In this document: one piece after another, positions 1-10,300 of the stretch
Numbering within the stretch: position 1 is the stretch's first letter
How the letters are laid out: every line of letters starts with the position of its first letter
DNA from: Closterium sp. Naga37s-1
Lineage: Eukaryota > Streptophyta > Zygnematophyceae > Desmidiales > Closteriaceae
Reading direction: 5' to 3'
Assembly: GCA_947471745.1 (NCBI GenBank)
Contig: CANJKZ010000981.1
Span: 1,116,001 to 1,180,000 of the forward strand
Length of the DNA stretch: 64,000 bases
Program-made: the position numbers and the translations under genes
Notes under the pieces: generated by a model
Databases searched by the model: none
Told to the model about the DNA's origin: nothing
Seen by the model: only the letters and a program-made list of their open reading frames with translations

Positions 1-345
1 TTCGAGCGCCACGAACTGCCGCCGGTGTGCTTCATCGACGACCGTGAGCTGGCCTACGTGGCCACACGGTGAGTGTGGGTGGTGAGAGTACATGGCTAGG
101 CAAGACCCTGCGGTCAATTCATGCACTCTCACCGCTGTTTGCCCCATGAGAGACCGCCCGTGCGCTTCATTGACGATCCAGAGCTGGCCTACGTGGCCAC
201 ACGGTGAGTGTGGGTGGTGAGAGTATTACCCACTTACTGTGTGCGCATGGTTGGATGGTTGGTTGGATGGTTGATGCTGCACGAACGGCCGCCTGTGTGC
301 TTCATTGACGACCCAGAGCTGGCCTATGTCTCCACACACACGGTG
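1..345 (+). repeat. Three tandem copies of a COQ4 exon end with its splice donor
   Basis: Copies end at 68, 203 and 342, spaced about 135-139 bp. Each encodes a version of PPVCFIDDxELAYV and each is followed directly by GTGAGTGTGG. Copies 1 and 2 keep the same reading phase at the donor; copy 3 is 4 nt longer before its donor, so splicing it to the exon at 513 would shift the frame. A plausible acceptor AG precedes copy 2 (around 149-150) but none is obvious before copy 3. The simplest reading is that copy 1 (or 2) is used and the rest are intronic duplicates. Confidence 0.85.
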
Positions 346-852
346 AGTGTGGTGTGGAGTGTGGATTTTGGCTGGGGAATCTTCATGTGTCACGTTCGTG
401 TGTCTGGGGGGGATCACGCACTCACCATTGTTCCCATCCCGGCCTGCCTATGTGCCTTCCGTCGCTCTTTCCCTCCCCTCTATCCTTCCCCCTTCCCTTT
501 CCATTCCTCCAGGCTAAGGGAGGTGCACGACTTTTGGCATACCATATTCGCCCTCCCCACCACCGTCTCTGGAGAACTAGCCCTCAAGCTCATCGAGTTT
601 ACCCAAACTGGCCTCCCCATGTGCCTCCTCGCCTCCCTAGGCGCACCTATCCGCCTCTCCCCCGCCCGCCGCTCCCTCCTCCTCTCCTCCATCTACCCCT
701 GGGCGCTGGGCGCTGGTATCAGAGCGGTGCCACTAGCGGGGATCTACTATGAGAGACGGTTTGGGGAGGACCTGAGTGATTTGAGGCTGGAGTGGAAAAT
801 CGCCCCTGCTCCACCGCGGTTCTTTGAAAGGAAAGGTGCTGTTGCGAGCTAG
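1..852 (+). CDS. COQ4: COQ4, coenzyme Q biosynthesis protein, 3' part (last two exons)
   Basis: COQ4 is a mitochondrial inner-membrane-associated protein of coenzyme Q synthesis, known as the scaffold of the CoQ complex and recently as the enzyme of C1 decarboxylation/hydroxylation of the ring. The window opens inside an exon (1-68) that ends in FIDDRELAYVATR; a donor GTGAGT at 69 and an acceptor AG at 511-512 give a phase-2 intron, and the last exon is 513-852 (TAG at 850-852). Across the junction the protein reads YVATRLREVHDFWH, matching the family. The zinc-ligand signature HDxxH-x11-E is complete (HDFWH, 11 residues, then E), followed by TGLPMC and by the YYERRF segment near the C terminus. 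The upstream part lies outside the window. Oddities: the first exon end is repeated twice inside the intron, and the C-terminal segment is repeated twice after the stop. Identification rests on recalled family motifs, without a database search. Confidence 0.87.
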
Positions 853-1240
853 TAGTCTCCCTCCTCCTCTCCTCCATCTACCCCTGGGCTCTTGGAGCTG
901 GTATCAGAGCGGTGCCACTACCGGGGATCTACTATGAGAGACGGTTTGGGGAGGACCTGAGTGATTTGAGGCTGGAGTGGAAAATCGCCCCTGCTCCACC
1001 GCGGTTCTTTGAAAGGAAAAGTGCTGCTGCGAGCTAGTTTCCCTCCTCTCCTCCATCTATTCCTGGGCTCTTGGAGCTGGTATCAGAGCAGTGCCTCTGG
1101 CGGGGATCTATTACGAGAGGCGGTTTGGGGAGGACCTGAGTGATTTGAGGCTGGAATGGAAAATTGCCCCTGCTCCACCGCGGTTCTTCGAAAGGAAGGT
1201 GCTGCTGCGAGCTAGTCTCCCTCCTCTCCTCCATCTACCT
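674..1240 (+). repeat. Tandem copies of the COQ4 C-terminal coding segment
   Basis: A unit of about 180-185 bp starting at the SSIYPWALGAG codons and running through the stop occurs at 674-852, about 857-1037 and about 1041-1218, with the beginning of a fourth copy to about 1240. The YYERRF codons recur at about 748, 932 and 1112. The second and third copies lie downstream of the first stop and would be 3' UTR or untranscribed DNA. They remain close in sequence, so the duplication looks fairly recent. Confidence 0.85.
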
Positions 1241-1592
1241 CTGGCCCCTGCTGTTGTTAATGGTGGTGATTGTTCTGATAGGGATATGCATACGGTGTAG
1301 TGCTGCTGTTTACTGCCCGATTATATATGGTTTTCTTTGTACATACCTTTGAATGCAATTTTCTGTGGAATGAGGCAAGCTACCACATTCAGATTGTACT
1401 ACCGGTATCAGTATCTATCGAAGTCCCCTTGGTGGCCTGCGTATCTATCTAAACATCAGTACAGTAATTGAGAAAGCTTGCTTTCTGTTCTTGCAAAGGC
1501 AACTGGCTTCATTACAATTGCAGTAATACAACATTCTCGTCCAACTATGGATCATACAAATATTGGTACAACTAGGGTGGGTGGGTGGGGAG
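1241..1592. other. Intergenic; first copy of a ~53-bp direct repeat
   Basis: No gene seen. A 53-bp segment beginning TTGAGAAAGCTTGC lies at about 1468-1520 and recurs at about 1763-1816, so the 169-bp repeat at 1593-1761 is bracketed by direct repeats. The T-rich stretch after 1240 could be the COQ4 3' UTR, but no polyadenylation signal is clear. Confidence 0.55.
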
Positions 1593-1761
1593 TGAAACTG
1601 CAAAGTTCTGAAATGAAGTCGTGGGTGGAGGCCGAATGGCCTCCAACCCTCGTTATGTACTCGGCGAATTGTAATTCGCCGTTGCTTTGCTTCGTTACAG
1701 GCAGCTGCGCTTTCACAATACGCATTTTTAGAAAGTGTTACACACTTTCGAAAAAATTCAT
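1593..1761 (+). repeat. 169-bp dispersed repeat, copy 1, with three perfect hairpins
   Basis: Almost identical (one mismatch) to 3879-4047 in the same orientation. It contains three consecutive perfect stem-loops: GGAGGCC/GGCCTCC at 1627-1644 (4-nt loop), GGCGAAT/ATTCGCC at 1663-1680 (4-nt loop) and GAAAGTGT/ACACTTTC at 1731-1749 (3-nt loop). It has no convincing coding capacity. It could be a small structured mobile element or a fragment of a larger repeat. Confidence 0.8.
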
Positions 1762-1816
1762 ATTGAGAAAGCTTGCTTTCTGTTCTTGCAAAGGCAACTG
1801 GCTTCATTACAATTGG

Positions 1817-2633
1817 GTCTTCTGAGACATGTGCAGCTGGAACGTTGAAGACGTGGTGAGTGTAGTTGCGGTTGATGACATTGACGAAATGCCGGGAGGG
1901 GCGGCGTTGGTGAGTCGTGGGCTCCATGTCGATGGCGTCCGAGGTGCTGTGCGCGAAGGTTGCTCGTGCTGTTGATGTGGATGTCCCTGGTTGTTGGTGC
2001 ACAAGGATAGTGGTTGAAACTGGTGGTTCCCGTACTCTACACGCCCAATGTACGGTACAACTTTTATCTTGGGATTTAGCTTCCATGTGCTCTGCTTTAC
2101 CCTACACTTCCAGTCGTTTGATGTTCCGGCCGGAATAACTACAACGTGGGTGGATGTAAGGGTTTGAAGTGGTAGTCGGGTGAGTGTGGTATTCGTCATG
2201 TTGGTTGGGTAGGAACGGTCACACAATTGCCGCCTTTTACTCCCAAACGCCCATTCAGGTGACAGCATGCAAGTCGTTTCAACGCGTGCTTTTGCTTCCC
2301 TGTCGGGTGTTATCGAACAAAGTGGGATAAGAATGATGGCGAAAACCGATCCCATTGTCATTGCCCTTATTTGGAAAAACACGGAATGTGGTTTAAAAGT
2401 GTGTGAACACCAACTTGAGTCAAGTCAAGATTTTAAAACCAACTTGAGGTGCACTCGAACAGTTGCTTCCCGAGATTTCAGTGGGGCTCCAACCAGCCTT
2501 TATTGGTCATATTAAAAAGTAAATGGGGTACATCAAAAACCAAGGATGATCCAGTCATACAAACGAGCACATTGTTCGAAATTTTTGCCCATTTTACGGT
2601 AAGGCCAACGTGTGGACCTTCGAGTCTCTTCCC
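1817..2633. other. Intergenic, no gene recognised
   Basis: Overlapping open frames exist on the minus strand (about 1445-2382), but they shift frame relative to each other, resemble no family I know and show no splice structure I can defend. It may be an old decayed gene or repeat; nothing more can be supported. Confidence 0.4.
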
Positions 2634-3140
2634 CCCTGGGGGACGGCTCTCAGGCCACGCTAGGACCCTCGGTCCCCTTCCCTCCCCTGGGGGACGGCTC
2701 TCAGGCCACACGGGGACCCTCGGTCCCCTTCCCCCCCTGGGGGACGGCTCTCAGGCCACACGGGGACCCTCGGTCCCCTTGCCCCCCTGGGGGACGGCTC
2801 TCAGGCCACACGGGGACCCTCGGTCCCCGTCCCCCCCTGGGGGACGGCTCTCAGGCCACACGGGGACCCTCGGTCCCCTTCCCCCCCTGGGGGACGGCTC
2901 TCAGGCCACACGGGGACCCTCGGTCCCCTTCCCCCCCTGGGGAACGGCTCTCAGGCCACACGGGGACCCTCGGTCCCCTTCCCCCCCTGGGGGACGGCTC
3001 TCAGGCCACACGGGGACCCTCGGTCCCCTTCCCCCCCTGGGGGACGGCTCTCAGGCCACACGGGGACCCTTGGTCCCCTTCCCCACCTGGGGGACGGCTC
3101 TCAGGCCACACGAAGACCCTCGGTCCCTTCTTTTTATTGG
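2634..3140. repeat. 50-bp minisatellite, about 10 units, one hairpin per unit
   Basis: The landmark GGACGGCTC recurs at 2641, 2692, 2742, 2792, 2842, 2892, 2942, 2992, 3042 and 3092, that is, every 50 bp (once 51). Units are nearly identical; the first and last are the most diverged. Each internal unit contains GGGGACC-CTC-GGTCCCC, a perfect 7-bp stem with a 3-nt loop. The array is open in several frames only because the unit lacks stops, so the proline-rich frames across it are not taken as genes. Confidence 0.95.
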
Positions 3141-3429
3141 GAGACGTCCTTGGGTGCGCGTTGAGTTGATCCTGTCGTAAATGTAGTTCTCCCGCGCGAC
3201 CAGTAGAGTCTTTAAAAATGTCTTTCCACACCCGTGGTGTTGAGCCTATTTTTCTGCCACCAAGTAACAATAGGAGCATAGAGATTAATGGAAAATAATC
3301 GAAGAGATCATAACGGAAGAAAACTTAAAACTTAAAAGACTTGCAGCACGTAGGCAACAAATGACGCCCAGTCAAACGACTTAGGCGCTGCAGTAGCAAT
3401 TTCGTAACTGCCGCTCCAGCGGCCATTTC

Positions 3430-3712
3430 GTCCCTCGAGCGCTGGTGGCGATTTTGCCACTGGCGCACGTGGCAATTTCGCCACATGCGCGCATGTGGCG
3501 ATTTCGTCCCTGGCGCGCGGCACTTGCGCCAGTGGCGATTTCGTCCCTGGCGCGCGCCACTGGCGCCAGTGTCGATTTCATCCCTGGTGCGCGCCACTGG
3601 CGCCAGTGGCGATTTCGTCCCAATCGTGCGCCACTGGCGCCATTGGCGATTTCATCCCTAGCGCGCGCCACTGGCGATTTCGTCTCTGGCGCGCCTGTTG
3701 GCGTTTTGTCCG
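3430..3712. repeat. 37-bp minisatellite built on a GGCGCC palindrome
   Basis: Clear units begin at about 3498, 3535, 3572, 3609 and 3646, with a shortened unit at 3673 and degenerate copies on both sides. The core contains CACTGGCGCCAGTG, a 14-bp perfect palindrome, next to GATTTCGTCCCTGGCGCGCG. The Arg/Ala-rich open frames on both strands are by-products of the repeat. Confidence 0.92.
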
Positions 3713-3878
3713 ACGCACTTCGATCTCAGTTGAGCGCCCGCCAGTTACAGTCGCACTCGTGATAGTTTGCCCTTCATGGGAAATCAAGCGCCTGGGTTGA
3801 ACGTGCAAGTGAGTATTAGCTTAGAAGATTGTTTCTAGCGACAAGGAAACGGTCGAGGTGGTTGGACGAGAATTGGAC

Positions 3879-4047
3879 TGAAACTGCAAAGTTCTGAAAT
3901 GAAGTCGTGGGTGGAGGCCGAATGGCCTCCAACCCTCGTTATGTACTCGGCGAATTGTAATCCGCCGTTGCTTTGCTTCGTTACAGGCAGCTGCGCTTTC
4001 ACAATACGCATTTTTAGAAAGTGTTACACACTTTCGAAAAAATTCAT
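3879..4047 (+). repeat. 169-bp dispersed repeat, copy 2
   Basis: Second copy of the 1593-1761 repeat with one substitution, which falls in the arm of the middle hairpin. The boundaries are sharp: flanking sequences of the two copies do not match. No target duplication is evident. Confidence 0.8.
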
Positions 4048-4122
4048 TTCAATGCGGTTGGCTGCCCTGGTATCTGTCCCATCCATGAGCCACCGCCCTA
4101 GGCCAGGCCCCAGCCACACTAA

Positions 4123-4586
4123 GGGTACGTTCCTGTGGAGACACTTGTGTCTCAATCCTTTTGTGACGCGTAAAACCAGCTTATAACGTACAATGTCACA
4201 AACGCGTGTCGCCCTTGTGCGACTTTTAATGTATTTTTCATTTGTCAGCGTGAAACGCGCTGATGTCGCGGACGAGTTGCGTATCGACCCGTCATTGTCA
4301 ACAACTCTGTACGCGGTTCGAAATGTCAATGCACCTGGACATTCCATAGTAAAAATCTCGCGCGGGAAAAAGTTCCGCTCGTCAAAACACCACCCGAACC
4401 AGACAGTTGAAGAAGCAGGTGTTCAGTCAAGTTTGAAATCCAATCAAATGAGCACAGCTGTAAATTTCGCCTGGTCGCACAGTTTCGTGATACACTCATT
4501 TTTTGTGACGCGAGATTGCAAAAATGTGTAGACGCGACTCGGAAAAAAGGGGATTGAGACACAAGTGTCTCCACAGGAACGTACCC
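4123..4586. mobile_element. Harbinger-like MITE, 464 bp, TAA target duplication
   Basis: Perfect terminal inverted repeats of about 36 bp start GGGTACGTTCCTGTGG at the left end and finish with the complement at 4586. The flanks are TAA at 4120-4122 and TAA at 4587-4589, the 3-bp target duplication typical of PIF/Harbinger elements. Inside each inverted repeat lies a further palindrome, GAGACAC-TT-GTGTCTC. There is no transposase; the interior is AT-richer than its surroundings. The perfect termini suggest a fairly recent non-autonomous insertion mobilised by a transposase encoded elsewhere. Its ends differ from those of the large Harbinger element in this window. Confidence 0.88.
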
Positions 4587-4589
4587 TAA

Positions 4590-5066
4590 GAGTTGAAGGT
4601 GTCAAGATTGATTTTATGGTTCAGGGTTTGCCTGCTAAAAATATGGGGGCAATATCTACAGTAAGTGAGTTTTGCCAGCTTAGGTTGACACCAGGCGAAT
4701 GGCAAAGGTCTTGGGTTGGGTCCCACCTCCTCTGTGATGGGATGGAAAGAAGGAAAGCGGGGTGAGGAGGAGTGGTTGCATGACTGTCAGCACATGTCAG
4801 ACTGAGTCTTTCCATTCCACCCTTTGTTGACACCAGGCGCACAGGGAGGGGAAGGGGAGGAGGGGGGGGGGGGGGGGGGGGGGGGGTTGAGGAAGATGGA
4901 GGTGGAGGTATGGGAGAGGCAGGAAACAGAGTGATTGTGAAGCAAGGCAATGGTGCTTGAAGAGGAGTGCAACAAAACCACAACAAAAGGCTGGTCAAAT
5001 GCCTTCTATAACATTGGTTGAATGAATCGAAGAAATTCGCTCCCAGGTGGGCTTGGTAACCTCTCA
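4590..5066. other. Intergenic with a 25-G run
   Basis: No gene seen. A run of 25 G residues occupies 4862-4886 inside purine-rich DNA. At 5041-5057 there is a 17-bp copy of the tRNA-Asn 3' end (GCTCCCAGGTGGGCTTG), directly before the tail repeat at 5067. Confidence 0.6.
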
Positions 5067-5230
5067 ATCGATTGTCTAGGAAAGATTGAGGGTGATTGTT
5101 TTCCTGTAGCCGGTTTCCGAGCCTGAGCTAGATGCGCCCCAGCCGAACAAGGGCCTTGTTGAACACCAACAACTTGTCGGTCTGATTGAACAAATCATTG
5201 GCCTTGGAGAAAAGTCAAGAGGTGAAAACC
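5067..5230 (-). repeat. tRNA-Asn-associated tail repeat, copy 1
   Basis: About 164 bp, immediately downstream of the tRNA-Asn gene in its transcription direction, match 60150-60313 with about 6 differences. The first bases after the tRNA contain TTTT, a possible Pol III terminator. A shared tail behind separate tRNA copies suggests either segmental duplication of a tRNA locus or a tRNA-Asn-headed SINE. Confidence 0.7.
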
Positions 5231-5303
5231 GCTCCCAGGTGGGCTTGAACCACCGACCTTATGGTTAACAGCCATACGCTCTAACCAACTGAGCTACGAG
5301 AGC
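5231..5303 (-). tRNA. tRNA-Asn (anticodon GTT)
   Basis: Read on the minus strand, the 73-nt sequence folds as a standard cloverleaf: 7-bp acceptor stem (GCTCTCG with TGGGAGC, two G-T pairs), D arm, anticodon stem TATGG/CCATA around loop CTGTTAA with anticodon GTT, 5-nt variable loop, and a T arm with TTCAAGC. There is no intron and no encoded CCA. TTTT follows 3 nt after the tRNA end. Identical to the copy at 60314 and one base different from that at 46118. Confidence 0.93.
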
Positions 5304-7032
5304 TGATGGGGTGGGATAAAAAAAATTCCAAGTAATTTTCATCAAGGTAGAAAAGAGCAGAACAGTCGAACGGAACGAAGGGGCAAATATATAGAGGAGA
5401 GAGTAGAAACCGAGTGGGGGAGGAATGGTATAAACATAGGCTAGCCACGAATAAGGGGAAACAACAGAACAACGGCCATAGGGCAACAATGAAGTGAAAG
5501 CGGACATCGAGGAAAGGTCAGCCTGTGAGAAAGTCGAGACGGAAAGGTAGGAAGGAGCAAATCAGCAGGAGGGTCCTTCCTGAGCAGGGGGAGAGTGTAA
5601 ATGGATGGCGGTGAGGATGGTGCAAGTAAGATCAGAGCAGGTGCGCACGAGCACAGAGATACACATGGGCAGGGGGAGGTGGCGGGTGAGGGGGAGAAGG
5701 GGGACAAAGCATTGCACTTCTGCCAAGGGAGAAAAGGACGGTATGAGTATGTATATACCTAGGAGTGAAGAGGGTCTTATGGGCAGTACCTGCACATGCG
5801 AAGGCCACGAGAAGGACAAGACGCGTGGGTAGGGGAGAGTATGTAAGCATAGGTCAGCGCAGATTACCGAGGGAGAGGGAACCTGCATGGGAAGAAGATC
5901 TCTTAAACTGGGATGGCATCAATGATGCAAGCACAAGGGAAGAGCAGCTGCGCATAAGCCCAGGGGTGTGTAAGGGCAAGGGTAGGTGAAAGGTGGGGGT
6001 GGAGGGGTGAAAAAGCATGTAAGAACTTCCTAGAGGGGGAAAGGATGGTAGGGGTACATGTAGACACATAGATAGAGGGGGATGGACAGGTATAGGAGTA
6101 CTTATGGACGAGCAAAGGCCGCGAGAACAAGCTGAGATTTGTGGGCATGGGAGAGTGTGCAAGCCGTGCGGGGCAACATAGAGTCGGAATAACGAAGGAG
6201 AGTAAAACCAGATGGGCACATGGTTTACATGGGGGTAGAGAGGTATAAAGGGACGAAGGGTGCGGGAGTAAGCTTCAAAGCCAGGGACAACCTCCTAGGA
6301 GGGCAAAATCATGAGGTAAGGGGAAGGCGTTTTATCCAAAGGACGTTCCATAGGCTGGGAGAGAGTGTTTGGGCAGGGGAGAGCAACATGCAGAGAGGAG
6401 TCCCACATGGGCAAGGGAGCATACATAGGTACAGCTAGGCCACAAGAGGGGAGGGAGAAGCGAGGGGGTAAAAGAACGCAGGACAGAGTGCACTGGCCCG
6501 GGGGGGCCACATGAGCAAGGGGGAAATCGTTAGGGAGAAATATAACGCGTGGACGAGACTTGAGAAGATGCAGACCACATGAACAAGGGTGAGATCAAGT
6601 GCAAAGGGAAGCTGAAAAAAGAAATGAATACCTTAATGGTGAGAAAGGGGAGGACAAGAGCAAGATATTTGACCGGTAACAAGTGACCCCAGCGGACCAG
6701 TAACAAAAAGGTCTCGTTGGATGTGGTGTCGTATGTGAGGACCGTACTACTAAAGACCCCAAAGGACCAAGATGTCCATACAATTAGCATCTGCCCCCGC
6801 TACCAGCATGAGCAAAGTGATTACAATGCGACGGTGACGTGACAACAAACCACGACCCGCATGCTCCTGGCGAGGTTTCCAAAGATGTGGGGAGGAGGGT
6901 TGATTAAGGCAGATGTGGGTGTTATGGTAGTCAAATTAGGCACATACTACTTGAAAAAAGGGTCGAATAAGGAGGAATTGGTTGGGTCGAGCCAGCAGCT
7001 GAAGGACGCGGGTGCCATTATTATTGGGGCAA
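5304..7032. other. Intergenic, purine-rich, diverged dispersed repeat
   Basis: No gene recognised. The stretch at about 5740-6100 resembles 49240-49560 in the same orientation; shared landmarks are GCATGTAAGAACT followed by GGGGGAAAGGATGGTAG, and GCAAGCACAAGG. Within 5740-6200 the motifs recur at roughly 290-bp intervals, as if degenerate tandem units. Open frames on either strand follow purine/pyrimidine bias and are not called. Confidence 0.5.
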
Positions 7033-7037
7033 CCTCA

Positions 7038-7163
7038 TGTGAAGAAATGAGGAATGAGAATGACTGGGTGAAATGTGGGTACAAGTAGAAAACCTAGAAA
7101 TGTTGTACCCTATAGTATCTACCCCACTACAGCCTAGATAGACCATAGCATATAAACTTGACA
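7038..7163 (-). repeat. LTR of copia A, left (3' LTR)
   Basis: 126 bp, TG...CA ends, identical to 13514-13639. Contains the inverted pair GGGTACAA/TTGTACCC seen in related LTRs in this window. Confidence 0.95.
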
Positions 7164-7377
7164 CAACCCCATAGGCAAAGTGGGGGAGAACAAGAGGTCA
7201 CAAGACCAGTCAAGCAAAGCAAAGCAAGCTCAGGGTGGATCACAACGTCACCACACATTCCGAGCACAAGTTCAAGGCCACAAGGCCAGTTCACATGCAA
7301 GATCATATATAAAGGTAAACAAGCAAGTGCAGGTATAGGAAGATCACAGTACAAGCAAGGTCAAGAAGTGAGCAAGT

Positions 7378-10300
7378 GAGGCCAAGTAGGCACAAGACCT
7401 AGCATCGTACAGCAGCGCTGATGATCACAAGGCGGAAGTGCCTTGGTAAAGATATCAGCAGTGTTGGCCTCAGAGGCCACGTAAGCAAGGCGCAGCTGAC
7501 CACGCTGCTGCAGCTCGCAAGCAAGGAAGTAGCGAAGAGCAATGTGCTTCGTTCTGTGCTCCAGTCCGTGCTCCCGACACAAGGCCAGCATGGCCTTGTT
7601 GTCTACGTACAGAACTGGAGGAGAACGAGGCGGCAGTAGAAGGAGCAAACCCAAGAGCCGCAAGTGTAGTCCTCAGTGTGTCGTGCCACTCACGGGGCGC
7701 CTGGCGGAGACCGTAGACTGGCCGCCGGAGGCTCCACTGGGTACCAGGGGGAAACGACCCAGTGAAGCCAGGTGGGCGGCGCAGCCAGATCTCCTCGTGC
7801 AGGCTGCCCTGCAGGAAAGCTGTGCTGAAGTCAAGAGAGTGAAGCTCGTAGTCGCGCTGAGCGGCTATGTGCAGCAGCACCCGAAGAGTGGTCATCTTCG
7901 GGGTGGGAGAGAAGGTCTGAAAGTAGTCAACTCCCTGCCGCTGACTGAAGCCTCGAGCCACGTAACGCGCCTTGAAGACAGGTGGAGAACACGGCGGCCG
8001 CTTCACCCTGAAAATCCACATGCCACTGACGATGTTCGCCCCAGGTGGGGGAACCTCGTCGACGTAGGTGCCTGTGGACTTCCAGGAAGCCATCTCTGCG
8101 TCTATGGCTGACTGCCACTGTGAGGAGTAGGGACCCTCGATCGCCTCAGCGTACGATCGAGGAGTCGGGATGTCTGGTGCATCCGGGTCTCCCTCAGGGG
8201 CAATCAGCGTGGACACGAGATGAGGCAAAGCAGCGGCAAAACACTGGAACTCCTCCTGCCTGTCCTCAAGGGCGTCCGTGCTAAGAGCACACTCACCCCC
8301 GACGGACGGAGGACAGACAGACTCAGACTCAGCAACAAGACTAGCGGCGTAGTCTAGACGACAGCGAGCAGCAAAGTCGACAAGCTCAGCAACCAAGGCA
8401 GACGCAGCAATGGACTCAAAGGAAGGGTCAGTGACAACAGTAGCCAGGAGACGCGTGACAGTAGGACTGGCAGCACGAAGAGAGTCAGACTCCGGGTCAG
8501 CAAGAACAGGATGAGAGGACGCTGGAGGAGACGGCAACGGGACACGCAGAGGAGCAGTGGACGGACGCAATGCCATCTGGTGTGTGCCTGGGACCGCAGG
8601 AGGACGCGGACGTGGAGCACGACTACTAGTGCGAGCAGCACGAACAGGCGACGCAGGACGAGACGCAGGCTCACGACGCTCAGCAAGACCTCCAGTAGGA
8701 CCAGTGTAGGGAGAAGGAGCAGGCAGGGGGGAGGCGGGCTGTAACTGTGACCGCGACTGGATAGGCTGTGGACACTCTAAGGGAGGAGCAGGACCAGTAG
8801 AGGGCGGGAGACCAAGAACCTGCTCAAGGAGCGGAACGAAGTACGGCCGCGGCCGCACAGCGCCTCCAGAACCAGCAGAGACAGCACCAGTACTCCGAGC
8901 GGCTGTACCAGCGCCAGCAGCACCTCCAGCTCCAACAGCACCAACTCCAGCACCCTCAGAAGCACCAGCGCCAGCAGCACCTCCAGCGCCAACACCCCCA
9001 GCTGCTCCAGCTCCAGCAGCTCCAGCTCCAGCAGGACCGTCAGCTCCAGTACCGCCAGCAGCTCCAGCAGTACCTCCAGCAGGACCAACTCCAGCAGCCC
9101 CAGCAGCATCCCAAGTCCCAGCAGCTCCACTACCGCCAAAACGAGTACCTCCAGGACCAGCAGCAACAGTAGCACCTCCAGCTCCAGCAGCACGGCTCTA
9201 GCGCCGGGCAAACCACTCGCGCAGCTCCTGCGGAGAGGGTAGCTCCCGCCTCGACGAAGCACCGCCAGAGGCCACACGAGCAGACCCAGCACCCCCAGGC
9301 TCCGCACCCCCAGGCTCCGTACCCCCAGGCTCAGCACCCCCAGGCTCCGCACCCCCAGGCTCAGCACCCCCAGACTCAGCACCCCCAGGCTCAGCACCCC
9401 TAGACTCAGCACCCCCAGGCTCCGCACCCCCAGACTCAGCACCCCCAGAGCCGGCACCCGCAGGCTCAGCACCCCTAGCAGCACCAGAGTCAACAGCTAC
9501 CTCGACAAGCTCGACTGCGTCTACCTGGGACACACCTGACGGGGCAGGACCCTGAGGGGGGAGAGGGTCTACCGGGGGAGGACCTGGCGCAAGGAAGAGC
9601 GGCGGCGGGGGGAGGGGCGCAGTGCGGTAGGGGAAGAGACGGTAGTAAGGCACCGACTCGTCAAAGGTGACGTCCTGGGAGGACAGAACACGGCGCGAGG
9701 TGGGGTGGTAAAACCGCCAACCAGGCGCGTCAGGGGGGAAGCCAAGGAAGACGCAGGGAACAGCACGGGGGGACAGCTTGTCCGCAGACAAGTCGCGGAC
9801 AAACGCCCGAGATCCCCAGACACGAAACGCAGACGCATCGCCAACCTTCCCCGTCCACCGCAAGGTGGGGGAGGTCTTTGGCAAGGAGACCCGGGCTGAA
9901 GGTTGAGCTGATGCGCTGCGTACTGAACCGCAAACGGCCACAGAAAATGGGGAGCAGCCGCATGGATCATGGACGTACGAGCGACGTCCATGACCATGCC
10001 AATGCGGCGCTCAGCAATCCCATTTTGCTGTGGAGAGGCCGGAAGCGTGAAGGTCTGGCGGATGCCTTGTGCACGACAGAAGGCTCCCAGACGGGCAGAG
10101 GAAAACTCCCCGCCTCTGTCAGAGTGCAGACGCAGAACAGGAAAGTCCGAGCCGAAACTCTCTCTGAGTTGGAGACGAGCTGCACGGATCCAGTCGATCA
10201 ACACCTCAGTGACGTCACCCTTGCTGCGCAAGGGGAACACCGTGGTGTAACGCGAGTAGTCGTCAACCACCAACAGGAAGTAACGCTCGTGACCCTGGCC

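Noticed and set aside
713-726. TGGTATCAGAGC inside COQ4, identical to the initiator-Met primer-binding site of plant LTR elements (repeated with the duplicated segment)
   Set aside because: No LTR lies next to it and it falls in conserved COQ4 coding sequence (GIRA codons); most likely coincidence.
1445-2382. Minus-strand frames that might be a gene
   Set aside because: They overlap in different frames, include repeat sequence at 1593-1761 and match no family I recognise.
2634-3140. Regular 50-bp array considered as CRISPR-like
   Set aside because: Units are contiguous with no unique spacers, and the DNA is eukaryotic; it is a minisatellite.
2449-3180. Long proline-rich open frames across the 50-bp minisatellite
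   Set aside because: Open in several frames because the unit lacks stop codons; no unique sequence, no homology.
3325-3800. Arg/Ala-rich open frames on both strands at the 37-bp minisatellite
   Set aside because: A repeat effect; all frames look alike.
8777-9493. Leucine-rich frames such as LGVLSLGVRSLG repeats within copia linkers
   Set aside because: Out-of-frame reading of the GGAEP minisatellite.
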